NCBI RefSeq assembly: GCF_003952225.1
Contig: NZ_CP034437.1
Coordinates: 1,407,501 to 1,471,500, forward strand
DNA length: 64,000 bases
Direction: 5' to 3'
DNA from: Paenibacillus albus
Lineage (GTDB): Bacteria; Bacillota; Bacilli; Paenibacillales; Paenibacillaceae
The notes below the pieces were generated by a model. That model ran no database searches. It worked only from the letters and a program-made list of their open reading frames with translations, and had not been told where the DNA came from. Numbering within the stretch: the first letter of the stretch is position 1; every line of letters begins with the position of its first letter. Both the position numbers and the translations under genes were made by a program. Below are positions 26,127 to 35,230 of the stretch, piece by piece.

Positions 26127-27899
26127 ATGCATAAGCCATTCAAATGGACGGCAATTGTGCTAATGACTTTTATTTTTGTTTTTGTATCCGCTTGCAGCTC
26201 GGGCAATGACAACAAGAACACTTCCGATTCCTCGGGGAACAAAGCAACCAGCAATGCGAACGCATCCAGCACAGACAACAGCAAATCCGATAATACGGCG
26301 AATACCGCTAACAATTCGTCGAACACGGCAGAGCCTGCCGGCGAAGCCGACCCTTACTTAGGCAAATACGATCCGCCTATCAACGTAACGAGCGTGCGGA
26401 TTATCAACGACACGTTCAAGTTCATGGAAGGCCAAACGATCGACAACAACATGTGGACGCAAGCTCTCGAAGAGAAACTGGGCATTAAGATCAAGTACGA
26501 CTGGGTCGTAAGCGGCGATCAGCCTGGCGGCCAAGGTGAACAGAAAATGAACGTCTCGATCGCCTCCGGCGATCTTCCCGAGTTGATTCCGGTGAACGCG
26601 AAGCAGCTGAAGCAGCTGCAGGAAGCGGATGAGCTGGAGGATCTGACGGCGATCTACGACAAGTACGCTTCACCTTTCCTCAAAGAAATCCTGAACCAAG
26701 ACGGACCAGCTTCTCTGGCATCCGCTACATTCGGCGGCAAGCTGATGGCGATTCCGAATACCGGTTCTTCGATGGACGGCGCGGCGATGATCTGGATCCG
26801 CAAGGACTGGCTCGATAAGCTTGGCCTCCAGCCTCCGAAGACGATGGATGATGTGCTGGCGATCTCGGATGCCTTCACGACGAAGGACCCGGATGGAGAC
26901 GGCAAGCCGAATTCATACGGTATCGCGATGAACAAAGACTTGTACGGCGGCTTTGCAGATATTACGGGCTTCCTAAACAGCTACCATGCATATCCGAAGA
27001 CTTGGATCAAGGATGCGAGCGGCAATATCGTGTACGGCAGCATTCAGCCGGAGATGAAGACAGCGCTTGCGGCCTTGCAAGCGATGTATAAGAAAGGCGA
27101 GATCGACAAGGAATTCGGCGTAAAGGACGGCGGTAAAGAAGCGGAGCTGACCGCTTCGGGCAAGATCGGCATGCAGTTCGGCCAAATGTGGAACCCGCTC
27201 TGGCCGCTTGTTGACAATAAGAAGAACGATCCGAACGCGCAGTGGCAGTCGTATCCGCTCGCTTCGGCGGACGATCAGCCGGTAACGCCGCAGGTCGGCT
27301 TTGCGACAGGGCAATATTTTGCCGTGAAGAAGGGTGCTGCTCATCCGGAAGCGCTGCTGAAGATGATCAACCTGTTCGTGGAAACAGGCTGGGGGCAAAC
27401 GACGACGCCTGAGAACTATGCGAAGTACTTCACGAGCGATGGCTTCGAGAAGTTCAAGAACATGCCGTTCCAAGCATGGCCTTCGCGTAAGAACCTGGAC
27501 ATTCACCTTCATGTTACAGCTGCACTGGACAGCAAGGACACATCCGGCCTCAATCCGGAGGAGAAGGACATGTACGACAAGACGGTCTCTTGGATGGAAG
27601 GCACAAGCAAGGAGCCGCTGAACTGGGCGTATGAGCGCGTATTCGGCAAGGAAGGCTCGTTCGTCATCATTAATCAGTACGTGAGCGGCAACTTGCTCAA
27701 GCTGACAGAGTTCTACGGCGCTCCGACGCCTGCGATGGTCGAGAAAGAATCGAACCTGCAGAAGCGCGAGCTTGAGACATTCACGAAGATCATCATGGGC
27801 GACCCTGTCGATACGTTCGATAAGTTCGTCGAAGAGTGGAAGAAGCTCGGCGGCGACCAAATTACGCAAGAGGTTAACGATTGGGCGAAGAATAAGTAA
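26127..27899 (+). CDS. Sugar ABC transporter substrate-binding lipoprotein (LplA/YtcQ type)
   Basis: A 590-residue lipoprotein. The signal peptide ends in VSACSS (lipidated Cys near residue 23), followed by a linker of about 45 residues made of Asn, Ser, Thr and Asp. The size and the sequence IWIRKDWLDKLGLQPPKTMDD mark the large LplA/YtcQ class, which in B. subtilis serves pectin-derived oligosaccharides. Its own calcium-binding-like DPDGDGKPN loop is visible. AAGGGAGG lies 10 nt before ATG 26127. It heads a second importer, followed by two permeases and a rhamnosidase-like gene. Confidence 0.94.
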   Translation: MHKPFKWTAIVLMTFIFVFVSACSSGNDNKNTSDSSGNKATSNANASSTDNSKSDNTANTANNSSNTAEPAGEADPYLGKYDPPINVTSVRIINDTFKFMEGQTIDNNMWTQALEEKLGIKIKYDWVVSGDQPGGQGEQKMNVSIASGDLPELIPVNAKQLKQLQEADELEDLTAIYDKYASPFLKEILNQDGPASLASATFGGKLMAIPNTGSSMDGAAMIWIRKDWLDKLGLQPPKTMDDVLAISDAFTTKDPDGDGKPNSYGIAMNKDLYGGFADITGFLNSYHAYPKTWIKDASGNIVYGSIQPEMKTALAALQAMYKKGEIDKEFGVKDGGKEAELTASGKIGMQFGQMWNPLWPLVDNKKNDPNAQWQSYPLASADDQPVTPQVGFATGQYFAVKKGAAHPEALLKMINLFVETGWGQTTTPENYAKYFTSDGFEKFKNMPFQAWPSRKNLDIHLHVTAALDSKDTSGLNPEEKDMYDKTVSWMEGTSKEPLNWAYERVFGKEGSFVIINQYVSGNLLKLTEFYGAPTPAMVEKESNLQKRELETFTKIIMGDPVDTFDKFVEEWKKLGGDQITQEVNDWAKNK

Positions 27900-27952
27900 G
27901 CTTGCTGCTAGGTAGACGCGGCAAGTGCGGCAAGAAGTAAATGTGACAGGCG

Positions 27953-27975
27953 GGGGAAGCGGCGTCTTCCCCTTT
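27953..27975 (+). terminator. Intra-operon hairpin between binding protein and permease genes
   Basis: GGGGAAG (27953-27959) pairs with CTTCCCC (27966-27972), followed by TTT only. Probably a processing or partial-attenuation hairpin that keeps the binding protein more abundant than the permeases. Confidence 0.45.
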
Positions 27976-28012
27976 CTGCTTGTTATGCAGGGGCCTTAAG
28001 GGGGAATCGAGC

Positions 28013-28912
28013 GTGTTCGGGAGAAAATGGAGTGGGCAGCTGCCGCTGCACCTAATGATTTTGCCGGGTCTAATCCTCGTTCTAATCTATAGCTATGGTC
28101 CGATGTTCGGGCTGCTTATTGCATTCGAGAAGTATGTGCCGGCCAAAGGCATGATGGGCTCCAAATGGGTGGGGCTCGATAACTTCCGATATGTGATAGA
28201 GATGCCAGAGTCGGCGCAGATTATTTGGAACACCGTACTCATTGCCATTATGAAAATCATTGCAGGGCTCATCGCTCCGATCATTACGGCACTGCTTCTG
28301 AACGAGGTGCGCAAGGAAGTATTCAAGCGCGGCGTGCAGACGGTCGTTTATTTACCTCACTTTCTTTCTTGGATTATTCTGGGTGGAATTCTAATTGATA
28401 TTCTGTCCCCGACGAATGGGATCGTTAATCAGCTGCTCGGCTGGTTCGGTATTAAGCCTATTTTTTTCTTAGGGAGTAATACGTGGTTCCGGTATGTGCT
28501 TGTTATTACGGACGTGTGGAAGGAGTTCGGCTTTAATACCATTGTTTATTTAGCCGCATTAACGAGCATCAGTCCGACGCTGTATGAAGCGGCTATTGTT
28601 GATGGAGCGGGCAGATGGAAGCAGACGTTGCACGTGACGCTTCCGGGTATGGCCTCCATTATCGTGCTGCTTGTCACTTTAAGTCTCGGAAACGTTCTGA
28701 ACGCCGGGTTCGATCAGGTGTTTAATTTATATAGCCCGCAAGTGTACGAGACCGGCGACGTTATTGATACGTTCGTGTACCGGATCGGTCTTGTGGATGC
28801 GCAGTACGGGGTCGCGACCGCCGTTGGCGTCTTCCGCTCCGTCGTCTCGCTGTTCTCGATATCGCTGTCTTATTATCTGGCTTATCGGTTCGCTAATTAT
28901 CGCATTTTCTGA
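28013..28912 (+). CDS. Sugar ABC transporter permease (LplB/YteP type)
   Basis: About 299 residues. The frame is open from TTG 27980, but AAGGGGG at about 27997-28003 sits well before GTG 28013, which I take as the start. Six predicted helices and the EAA motif TLYEAAIVDGAGRWKQTLH with VTLPGM identify the LplB/YteP family. IYSYGPMFGLLIAFEKYVPAKG near the N-terminus is typical. It overlaps the ATG of the next permease by one base. Confidence 0.92.
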   Translation: MFGRKWSGQLPLHLMILPGLILVLIYSYGPMFGLLIAFEKYVPAKGMMGSKWVGLDNFRYVIEMPESAQIIWNTVLIAIMKIIAGLIAPIITALLLNEVRKEVFKRGVQTVVYLPHFLSWIILGGILIDILSPTNGIVNQLLGWFGIKPIFFLGSNTWFRYVLVITDVWKEFGFNTIVYLAALTSISPTLYEAAIVDGAGRWKQTLHVTLPGMASIIVLLVTLSLGNVLNAGFDQVFNLYSPQVYETGDVIDTFVYRIGLVDAQYGVATAVGVFRSVVSLFSISLSYYLAYRFANYRIF

Positions 28913-28929
28913 TGAGAGGAGAGAGCGGG

Positions 28930-29814
28930 ATGCTGGAGCATTATACGGTCAGCCGAAGAGTATTTCTATCCTTCAACTATGTGTTTCTCGCTTGCCTCGG
29001 CATTATCTGCATATTGCCGATCATTCACGTCTTAGCTGTATCTTTCAGCTCGAGCGCTGCCGCGCAAGCGGGCTACGTCAAGCTGTGGCCGGTACAGTTC
29101 ACGCTAAGCTCCTATGATTACGTCATGCATAAGCCGGCTTTCTTCAAGTCGATTCTGGTTACGCTCAAGCGGGTTGCGATTGGGATACCGACGAATATGC
29201 TGCTCACGGTTCTGATTGCCTATCCGCTTTCCAAGGAAGCGAAGAAGTTCCCCATGCGTACGTTCTACGCTTGGACGTTCGTCGTGACCATTCTGTTCAG
29301 CGGCGGACTTATTCCGCTCTACATGACGGTCAAAACGACGCATATTCTTGATACGGTCTGGGCGATGGTGCTGCCGGGGGCGGTGCCGGTGTTCAACGTT
29401 ATCTTGTTATTGAATTTCTTCCGCGGCTTGCCGAAGGAGCTGGAAGAGGCGGCGTTCATCGACGGAGCGGGGCATTGGACGACACTGTGGCGGATCTTCC
29501 TGCCGCTATCGCTTCCGGCGCTAGCTACGATTACGTTGTTCGCGACCGTTAACCATTGGAACTCGTGGTTCGACGGCTTGATCTTCATGAACTCGCCGGA
29601 TCATTATCCGCTTCAAAGCTACTTGCAGACGGTCGTTATTAACCGAGATTTGACGTTGATGTCCTCGGCGGATATGAAGTCGCTCACGGAGGTCAACGAT
29701 CGGACGGCAAAGGCCGCACAGATCTTCCTCGGCGCGCTTCCGATTCTGCTTGTATATCCGTTCCTGCAGAGGTTCTTCATGAAGGGAATTGTGCTTGGCA
29801 GCGTGAAGGAATAA
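28930..29814 (+). CDS. Sugar ABC transporter permease (LplC/YtcP type)
   Basis: About 294 residues, six helices, EAA motif KELEEAAFIDGAGHWTTLWR followed by IFLPLSLPA, and the C-terminal FFMKGIVLGSVKE typical of LplC/YtcP. ATG 28912 overlaps the previous stop, but GAGAGGAGAG just before ATG 28930 makes the latter the better start. It forms the pore with the preceding permease. The unit has no ATPase of its own. Confidence 0.92.
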   Translation: MLEHYTVSRRVFLSFNYVFLACLGIICILPIIHVLAVSFSSSAAAQAGYVKLWPVQFTLSSYDYVMHKPAFFKSILVTLKRVAIGIPTNMLLTVLIAYPLSKEAKKFPMRTFYAWTFVVTILFSGGLIPLYMTVKTTHILDTVWAMVLPGAVPVFNVILLLNFFRGLPKELEEAAFIDGAGHWTTLWRIFLPLSLPALATITLFATVNHWNSWFDGLIFMNSPDHYPLQSYLQTVVINRDLTLMSSADMKSLTEVNDRTAKAAQIFLGALPILLVYPFLQRFFMKGIVLGSVKE

Positions 29815-29907
29815 GAGATGACGGAGAGGGACAGGTTTCTGGTACGGGCAGCGGTGGCGGCGTGCTCGGTGCTAAAAGCCCGTTCCTTCTTACATATGGA
29901 GGCGATG

Positions 29908-32355
29908 ATGTTGGAAGAGAATCGGTCATGGCGTGCCCAGTGGATCTGGCATGAAGGATACCCGTGGACAAGCGCACCGGGCGAGCATGAGTTGGTGCTG
30001 TTTCGTCGCACGTTCGAGGTAGAGGCTGCTTCGTCGGCACGGCTCGTGCTGTCGGTGTCGGCAGATAGCCGGTATCGGCTGTTCTTGAACGGCGAGTCCG
30101 TCTCGGTCGGACCGTGTAAGGGTGATCAGTTCACGCATTATTATGAAACCGTTGATCTGACGGGGCAGCTTCGCGAGGGGACAAATGTACTGGCGGCGAA
30201 GGTGCTGCATCTGGCATCGAGCAATCCACATAAGATGGGGCTTAGCGGTCCGATCGCCATTCAGCGGTCGAATGCCGGCGTATTCCTGTTGGAAGGCATG
30301 CTGCAGGAGGGTGAGCGTGAAGTGGTGTTGGACACCGGCGACGAGGGTGATGGAAGCAGTGGCGGCGGCTGGCTGGCGAAAAAGCAGGCTGGATATGCAA
30401 TGAAGCCGAGCTGGGTGATTCCGTGGCTTGGCGGCATGGAAGACGTGGACGGCGCGGGGCTTGACCATGGCTGGGAGCAGCCGGAATATGCGCTTGCTTC
30501 GGAGGCGGACGGCTGGAAGAAGGCCGTCGTTGCGTTGCCGACGCGCAATGACTTCGGCGAGCTGACGCCGTGGCAGCTCGCTCCGCGGCCGATCCCGCAG
30601 CTGTTCGAGCGGGAACGGCCTTTCGTCGGCGTGACGAAGTGCGGCGGGGATGCCGGGGCCGAGGCATTGGCGGGGTTGATTGGCGGTGGAGCTAGCGATG
30701 CTGGCACAGCCAAGGCTGCTTCGGTTGCTCCGGGAGTGGTGCTGCAGCCGGGGCAGTCGTTCTGGGCGGAGCTCGATGCTGGGGAACTGGCGACAGGTTA
30801 TCTGCGCCTTGCGATTCGCGGCGGAGCGGAGAGCCGGATTTCGCTTGTTTGCGCCGAGTGCTACGAGGATCCGTCTTCGACGATTCGCGAACGGGTTAAA
30901 GGCGTGCGCGACGATGCGGAGCATGGGATTTTGCTTGGGGATGCGGATCTGTACAAGGCTGCAGGCGTAGGGAATGCCGCAGCTCCCGAGGTGTTCGAGC
31001 CGTTCTGGTTTCGCACGTTCCGTTACGTAAGGCTGGAGGTTACGGCTGGCGAAGAGCCGCTTGAGTTGGCGGCGTTCGATTATCGCGATACGGGTTATCC
31101 GCTGGAGGTGAAGGCGGAGTTCAGCTGCTCGGATGCCGGCTATGAAGCGCTCTGGCAATTGTCGCTTAACACGCTTCAGCGCTGCATGCACGAGACTTAC
31201 GAGGATTGTCCGTACTATGAGCAGCTGCAATACACGAAGGACACCAGGCTGCAGATGATGTTCACATACATTATTAGCGGCGATGATCGGATGGCGCGGC
31301 GAACGCTGTACGATTATCACAGCTCGGCGCTTCCGTCCGGTATGCTGCAGAGCCGGTACCCGTCGCAGTATCCGCAGGTCATTCCGTCGTTCTCGCTCTA
31401 TTGGATTCATATGCTGTACGACCACTATATGTATTTTGGCGATGTGGAGCTGATTCGCTACTATCGCCGCACAATTGGCGGTGTGCTGGATTGGTTCCGC
31501 CGCCTTGTGAGAGAGGACGGACTTGTCGGCGAAACGCCGGAAGCCTACTGGCCTTACTACGACTGGGTAGAGTCGTGGGAGAACGGCGCGCCGGATGCGC
31601 GTCTGCATGGTCCAGTGACGATGCTCAGCCAAATGTATGCGGCTGGCCTGCAAACGGCAGCGAAGCTGTACGAAGCCGTAGGCTGGAGCGACGCGGCGCG
31701 TGAGGCAAGGGAAGCTGCGGATGAGCTGAATGCAGCCGTTGTGAAGCATTGCTGGCGCGAAGAGCGCGGGCTGTTCTCCGACGGCCCGAGCGTCGATATG
31801 TTCAGCCAGCACGCGCAGCTGTGGGCAGTCGTGTCCGGCGCGGTAACAGGCGCTGAAGCAGAAGCTCTGCTCGAACGGACGCTGAGCGACAAGTCGCTGC
31901 CGGTCGTATCGGTGCCGATGTCGTATACGCTGTTTCGCACGCTATCCAGCGTTGGGCGATACGATCTGGCCCAGCCGATTATGCAGCAGTGGAATCAGTT
32001 CCTCGAGCTGCATTTAACAACGCTGCCCGAGTGGGCCTTCGGCAGCCCGCGCAGCGACTGCCACGCGTGGAGCGCCCTGCCGCTCTCCGAGTTTACAAGC
32101 GAGATTCTCGGCGTAAAGTCCGGACGCCCCGGCTACGCAGAGATCCACATCACGCCGCAGCTGCTTCACCTCTCTTGGGCTCGCGGCAAAGTAGTCACGC
32201 CGCACGGCATGGTCGAGGTCAGCTGGAGCCTAGGCGAGGACGGCAGCTTCCAGCTGCGGGGCGAAGGCCCAATCGGCGTCAAGGTCGTGCTTACGCTGCC
32301 GAGCGGCGAAGTGATCGAAGTACCGGAAGGCGGGCAGTTCGGGACGGCGATATAG
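29908..32355 (+). CDS. Alpha-L-rhamnosidase-like glycoside hydrolase (GH78 family)
   Basis: About 815 residues, no signal peptide, so probably cytoplasmic. N-terminal beta-sandwich domains start with WRAQWIWHEG and carry DSRYRLFLNGE. A catalytic (alpha/alpha)6 barrel follows from about residue 410. It contains ETYEDCPYYEQLQYTKDT, which aligns with the DCPQRDERLGWTGD region of GH78, keeping the Asp, Glu and Asp. The C-terminal domain holds PEWAFGSPRSDCHAWSALPLSE. It most resembles the divergent GH78 branch with CPYYEQLQY. Start unsure: ATG 29905, ATG 29908 and TTG 29911 all follow GGAGG at 29898-29902. It ends the LplABC-type operon, implying uptake and internal cleavage of rhamnose-bearing oligosaccharides. 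Confidence 0.85.
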   Translation: MLEENRSWRAQWIWHEGYPWTSAPGEHELVLFRRTFEVEAASSARLVLSVSADSRYRLFLNGESVSVGPCKGDQFTHYYETVDLTGQLREGTNVLAAKVLHLASSNPHKMGLSGPIAIQRSNAGVFLLEGMLQEGEREVVLDTGDEGDGSSGGGWLAKKQAGYAMKPSWVIPWLGGMEDVDGAGLDHGWEQPEYALASEADGWKKAVVALPTRNDFGELTPWQLAPRPIPQLFERERPFVGVTKCGGDAGAEALAGLIGGGASDAGTAKAASVAPGVVLQPGQSFWAELDAGELATGYLRLAIRGGAESRISLVCAECYEDPSSTIRERVKGVRDDAEHGILLGDADLYKAAGVGNAAAPEVFEPFWFRTFRYVRLEVTAGEEPLELAAFDYRDTGYPLEVKAEFSCSDAGYEALWQLSLNTLQRCMHETYEDCPYYEQLQYTKDTRLQMMFTYIISGDDRMARRTLYDYHSSALPSGMLQSRYPSQYPQVIPSFSLYWIHMLYDHYMYFGDVELIRYYRRTIGGVLDWFRRLVREDGLVGETPEAYWPYYDWVESWENGAPDARLHGPVTMLSQMYAAGLQTAAKLYEAVGWSDAAREAREAADELNAAVVKHCWREERGLFSDGPSVDMFSQHAQLWAVVSGAVTGAEAEALLERTLSDKSLPVVSVPMSYTLFRTLSSVGRYDLAQPIMQQWNQFLELHLTTLPEWAFGSPRSDCHAWSALPLSEFTSEILGVKSGRPGYAEIHITPQLLHLSWARGKVVTPHGMVEVSWSLGEDGSFQLRGEGPIGVKVVLTLPSGEVIEVPEGGQFGTAI

Positions 32356-32366
32356 ATGGTTTGAGA

Positions 32367-32400
32367 AGGGAGCCCCTCTGTGCGGGGGCTCCCTCTTCTG
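32367..32400 (+). terminator. Terminator after rhamnosidase-like gene
   Basis: AGGGAGCCCC pairs with GGGGCTCCCT over a seven-base loop. The T run is weak (CTTCTGTTG). Confidence 0.55.
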
Positions 32401-32467
32401 TTGCGCGCGGTTCCGGCGCTCCTATCTATTCACGCCGAAATGTACGCAAACACTAGTTTTTGGACCA

Positions 32468-32540
32468 GATAACGCTTCTGACGTCCGTTAGTTCAAATTC
32501 CGGGTCCTTTTTCGCCAAATAAGCTCTCTACGAATCGTTA
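32468..32540 (-). repeat. Two copies of dispersed TAACGA-N12-TTATT repeat
   Basis: Read on the minus strand: TAACGA-12 nt-TTATT (32540-32518) and TAACGG-12 nt-TTATC (32490-32468), offset by 50 bp. They lie in a gene-free 270-bp gap upstream of an AT-rich gene. Confidence 0.75.
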
Positions 32541-32628
32541 GCACATCACACGTATACGGATATTTGCTGGAAATGATAATATAAGGTAACCAACTCTTAG
32601 GATGCTGCATGAGGTAGGGTGAATCCAT

Positions 32629-33162
32629 ATGCTCGATCAATATACGGCTCATAAATATATGTATGATTTTCTCAAAGGCAGAGTTAGCTTGCTTCAATTC
32701 GAACAGTGGTTATATGAGCATGACGAGCTGGAAGCCATTCTAGGTGAGCAAGCGTATATGGAGCTTGTTTCCCGCAATTTCAAAGATAAATACGCATCTG
32801 AAGAATGCGAGAAGCAAGTGAGAAACTTAATTGATTTTGGTGAGTTCGAGCAAGAGAGGGTCATTGCCTATCTAAGCAAACTAACACAGCCCGGCAGTGA
32901 GTTATTGGCGATTTGCGATATGGTATATGAGGAGTATTGCGCGGGGTACACATTCTTGAGATTCATAGCGTTGACTTATATTCTCGAGGCTGCTCAAGCA
33001 AAGTCGGAGTTAATAAGTCAGGAAGCGGCGAGACTGCTGAACTTCTTCGCGAATGGCCAATTAAAAATAACGACAGAGCATGACTATATGGACTTGCGGA
33101 AGAAGAGTGACCAGATCGAGATCCATAGCATTAACGACATGCTGGACAACTTAAAGGATTAG
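32629..33162 (+). CDS. Unknown acidic protein, possibly an immunity-type protein
   Basis: A 177-residue soluble, acidic, mostly helical protein. Its N-terminus (FLKGRVSLLQFEQWLYEHDELEAILG split over residues 14-39) follows a pattern I associate with immunity proteins of polymorphic toxin systems: a short helix, then Phe-Glu-x-Trp-Leu-Tyr and repeated Glu. No toxin gene is nearby, so this is tentative. AGGTAGGGTG precedes ATG 32629. The gene and its downstream neighbour look AT-richer than the flanking hydrolase genes, which hints at acquisition. Confidence 0.6.
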   Translation: MLDQYTAHKYMYDFLKGRVSLLQFEQWLYEHDELEAILGEQAYMELVSRNFKDKYASEECEKQVRNLIDFGEFEQERVIAYLSKLTQPGSELLAICDMVYEEYCAGYTFLRFIALTYILEAAQAKSELISQEAARLLNFFANGQLKITTEHDYMDLRKKSDQIEIHSINDMLDNLKD

Positions 33163-33195
33163 GCCTAGGCCAAAAAAACCTTGGAGCGTGATGAC

Positions 33196-33786
33196 TTGTT
33201 CGGATGGTTAAAGAGCAGACGGAATTCGAAAGTGACTGTCCAGGAGCAGCTGCAGAATCTTCGTTCGATCGGCATTGATCTGAAGCAAGACATTCGATTG
33301 GAGGATTGCTTGCACGATGAATATCGAGCTTACGAATCGCGACCGTATTTGCTTTTGCTAACGGATTTAGGTTCTGAGGTTGAATCGGAGGAAGGCACAT
33401 TCATAGCAGCAAGCCATAACGTCTGGTGTTTTGATCGGGAATGCATTGAGGACCATGGGGATTATGTTCGATTGCTTGAGCGGATTAGAGAAATGCTTGC
33501 ACCGGATCTATCGATTGATCATCTATCAGACTATGTGGATATTGAGGAAGAAAAGGTCAATATCTCGTTTACGGTCAATGAGGTGGCTCATTCCTATGAA
33601 TTGCGTGTAAATAATGATTGGGCAAGCTTGCAGATACTCACTATTTTCACAGCGTTGTTGGAGGAGCATGGCAGCAAGAAGAGATTCTTCTTTAGCGACC
33701 TGGATAATCACGTGTTAGTCGTACTCATTGACAGGGATCGGTTCGGGGATTTGAGGGAGCTGCTGGACGTATTTATCCCTGCTTGA
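33196..33786 (+). CDS. Unknown protein, about 196 residues
   Basis: I do not recognise this protein. It is soluble and acidic, with alternating strands and helices (YLLLLTDLG, HNVWCFDREC, FFFSDLDNHVLVVLID). The frame is open from TTG 33181, but GGAG at 33183-33186 lies 9 nt before TTG 33196, so translation probably starts there. It begins 33 bp after the preceding immunity-like gene and is probably cotranscribed. AT-rich like that gene. Together they may be a small acquired pair. Confidence 0.65.
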   Translation: MFGWLKSRRNSKVTVQEQLQNLRSIGIDLKQDIRLEDCLHDEYRAYESRPYLLLLTDLGSEVESEEGTFIAASHNVWCFDRECIEDHGDYVRLLERIREMLAPDLSIDHLSDYVDIEEEKVNISFTVNEVAHSYELRVNNDWASLQILTIFTALLEEHGSKKRFFFSDLDNHVLVVLIDRDRFGDLRELLDVFIPA

Positions 33787-33923
33787 ATGTCCGCCGCACA
33801 CAAATTAGTTAAAAAGTCTGTGTTAGATTGCCTTGAGAAAGAGTTGAATAAGAGATAGAGTTGTTCTGCATAACGAAGAGCACTCGTGTTAAGCCAAATA
33901 AGTCATAAAGGAGAGGAACGGAC

Positions 33924-34628
33924 TTGCTCTCATTCCTAAAGAATCTATTCAAATCGAACGAACAGCACCAGCCAAGCCAGGAAATCGGCCAGGAAGATAG
34001 AACGGCACAGCCACAGCCGGCTAGCGTGCAAGCACCACCCCAACAACAACTACCCTATCTACAACAACCCGATCAGCCTGTCCCTTTCGGCTACAAAATC
34101 CAGTGGCTCGCGATTCAGACGGACAGCGTGGAGAAGGTTATTGAACAGCTATCCGTCGCTGAGCTGCGGAGGTCGAATTGGACGAATGGCATGAAGAGTG
34201 CCTATGAAGATCATATATTTATAACGCCTCTGGTTAAGGGTGGAGTCCTTGTCATCGGGAACGCAATGCCAAGCGCAGGCGGATCCCAGCATGTGAATGA
34301 GATTAAACCGATTCTGGAGAGGCTTAGCAAAGTGTTCGACGAAGTGCATTATTATGGCTCGCACAGAGTTGTGAATTACTATGTTTGGGCAAAAGCGAGC
34401 AAAGGCAGAATCACAAGGGCATTCGGCTCGGAGGACGATGTGTTCTGGGAGGAAGGTATCGTCACGGAAGAAGAGCGGTCATTAGGCTTCCGTTTTGCAG
34501 ATAGGGAGTGGCTGCCGAATGAAGAGGATGTGCTTGCCATCGCGAAACGCTGGAGCATAGATCCGCAGATGAATTATAGTGATTTGGAGCCAGGGGTAGG
34601 GTATATCGGCAAAATAAAACAAGAATAG
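33924..34628 (+). CDS. Unknown protein with Gln/Pro-rich N-terminal linker
   Basis: 234 residues. A short helix (LSFLKNLFKS) is followed by a disordered stretch rich in Gln and Pro (about residues 13-52), then a folded domain of about 180 residues starting PFGYKIQWLAIQTD. That domain contains FITPLVKGGVLVIGNAMPS and VHYYGSHRVVNYYVWAKA. No signal peptide or known motif. The start is TTG 33924, with AAGGAGAGG 7 nt upstream. It is spaced 137 bp from the previous gene and 17 bp before the DinB-like gene. Confidence 0.7.
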   Translation: MLSFLKNLFKSNEQHQPSQEIGQEDRTAQPQPASVQAPPQQQLPYLQQPDQPVPFGYKIQWLAIQTDSVEKVIEQLSVAELRRSNWTNGMKSAYEDHIFITPLVKGGVLVIGNAMPSAGGSQHVNEIKPILERLSKVFDEVHYYGSHRVVNYYVWAKASKGRITRAFGSEDDVFWEEGIVTEEERSLGFRFADREWLPNEEDVLAIAKRWSIDPQMNYSDLEPGVGYIGKIKQE

Positions 34629-34645
34629 AGGAGGCGCCGCCAGCC

Positions 34646-35173
34646 GTGCAAAACATGGACAACATCTACCTCATCACCGACATCCCAGGCTACACGCCGC
34701 AGATTAGCCGTCTGCTCTCGATGATGAATTACGCAAGGCATACGACACTCGAAGCGGTGAAGGGGCTCTCGCAAGAGGAGCTCGATTACTTGCTGGACCC
34801 GAAAAGCAACTCAATCGGAGCGCTGCTGCTGCATTTTGCAAGTGTGGAGTATGCGTACCAAGTTGTGACGTTCGAGAAGCGCGACTTGACGGAGGAAGAA
34901 GAACAGGAACGGCTGCCTGAGCTCGACCTAGGCGATCTGGGCCGGGAGAAGATCAAAGGACATCAGCTCGACTATTACCTCGGCAAGCTCGAAGAGGTGC
35001 GCAATCGCACCTTCGAATTATTCCGCACGGTCGATGATGCTTGGTTGGATGAGCAGGAGGAATTCTGGTACGGCAAGCAAGCGAACAATTATTTCAAGTG
35101 GTTTCATGTGTTTGAAGATGAGATCAATCATCGCGGGCAGATTAGATTAATTCGCAATCGAATTCCGAAATAA
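34646..35173 (+). CDS. DinB/YfiT-like putative metal-dependent protein (DUF664 type)
   Basis: A 175-residue four-helix-bundle protein. The expected His triad is present: His in ALLLHFASVEY and two in FHVFEDEINHRGQIRLIR. The N-terminal MNYARHTTLEAVKGLSQEEL is typical of the DinB/DUF664 superfamily. Members include thiol-dependent metalloenzymes (bacillithiol or mycothiol transferases); the exact activity is unknown. The start is GTG 34646 after GAGGAGG; ATG 34655 is possible but too far from it. Confidence 0.85.
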   Translation: MQNMDNIYLITDIPGYTPQISRLLSMMNYARHTTLEAVKGLSQEELDYLLDPKSNSIGALLLHFASVEYAYQVVTFEKRDLTEEEEQERLPELDLGDLGREKIKGHQLDYYLGKLEEVRNRTFELFRTVDDAWLDEQEEFWYGKQANNYFKWFHVFEDEINHRGQIRLIRNRIPK

Positions 35174-35193
35174 AAGATTATCATGCACAAATA

Positions 35194-35225
35194 GAAAGCG
35201 CCGCGGCTTCCACCGCGGCGCTTTC
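35194..35225. terminator. Bidirectional terminator
   Basis: A 13-bp perfect stem GAAAGCGCCGCGG / CCGCGGCGCTTTC with a six-base loop lies between the convergent DinB-like and GH127 genes. Confidence 0.85.
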
Positions 35226-35230
35226 CTTCA

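Noticed and set aside
29926-31812. 628-residue minus-strand open frame
   Set aside because: It is antisense to the GH78-like gene, rich in Arg, His and Cys in a shadow-like way, and lacks domains.
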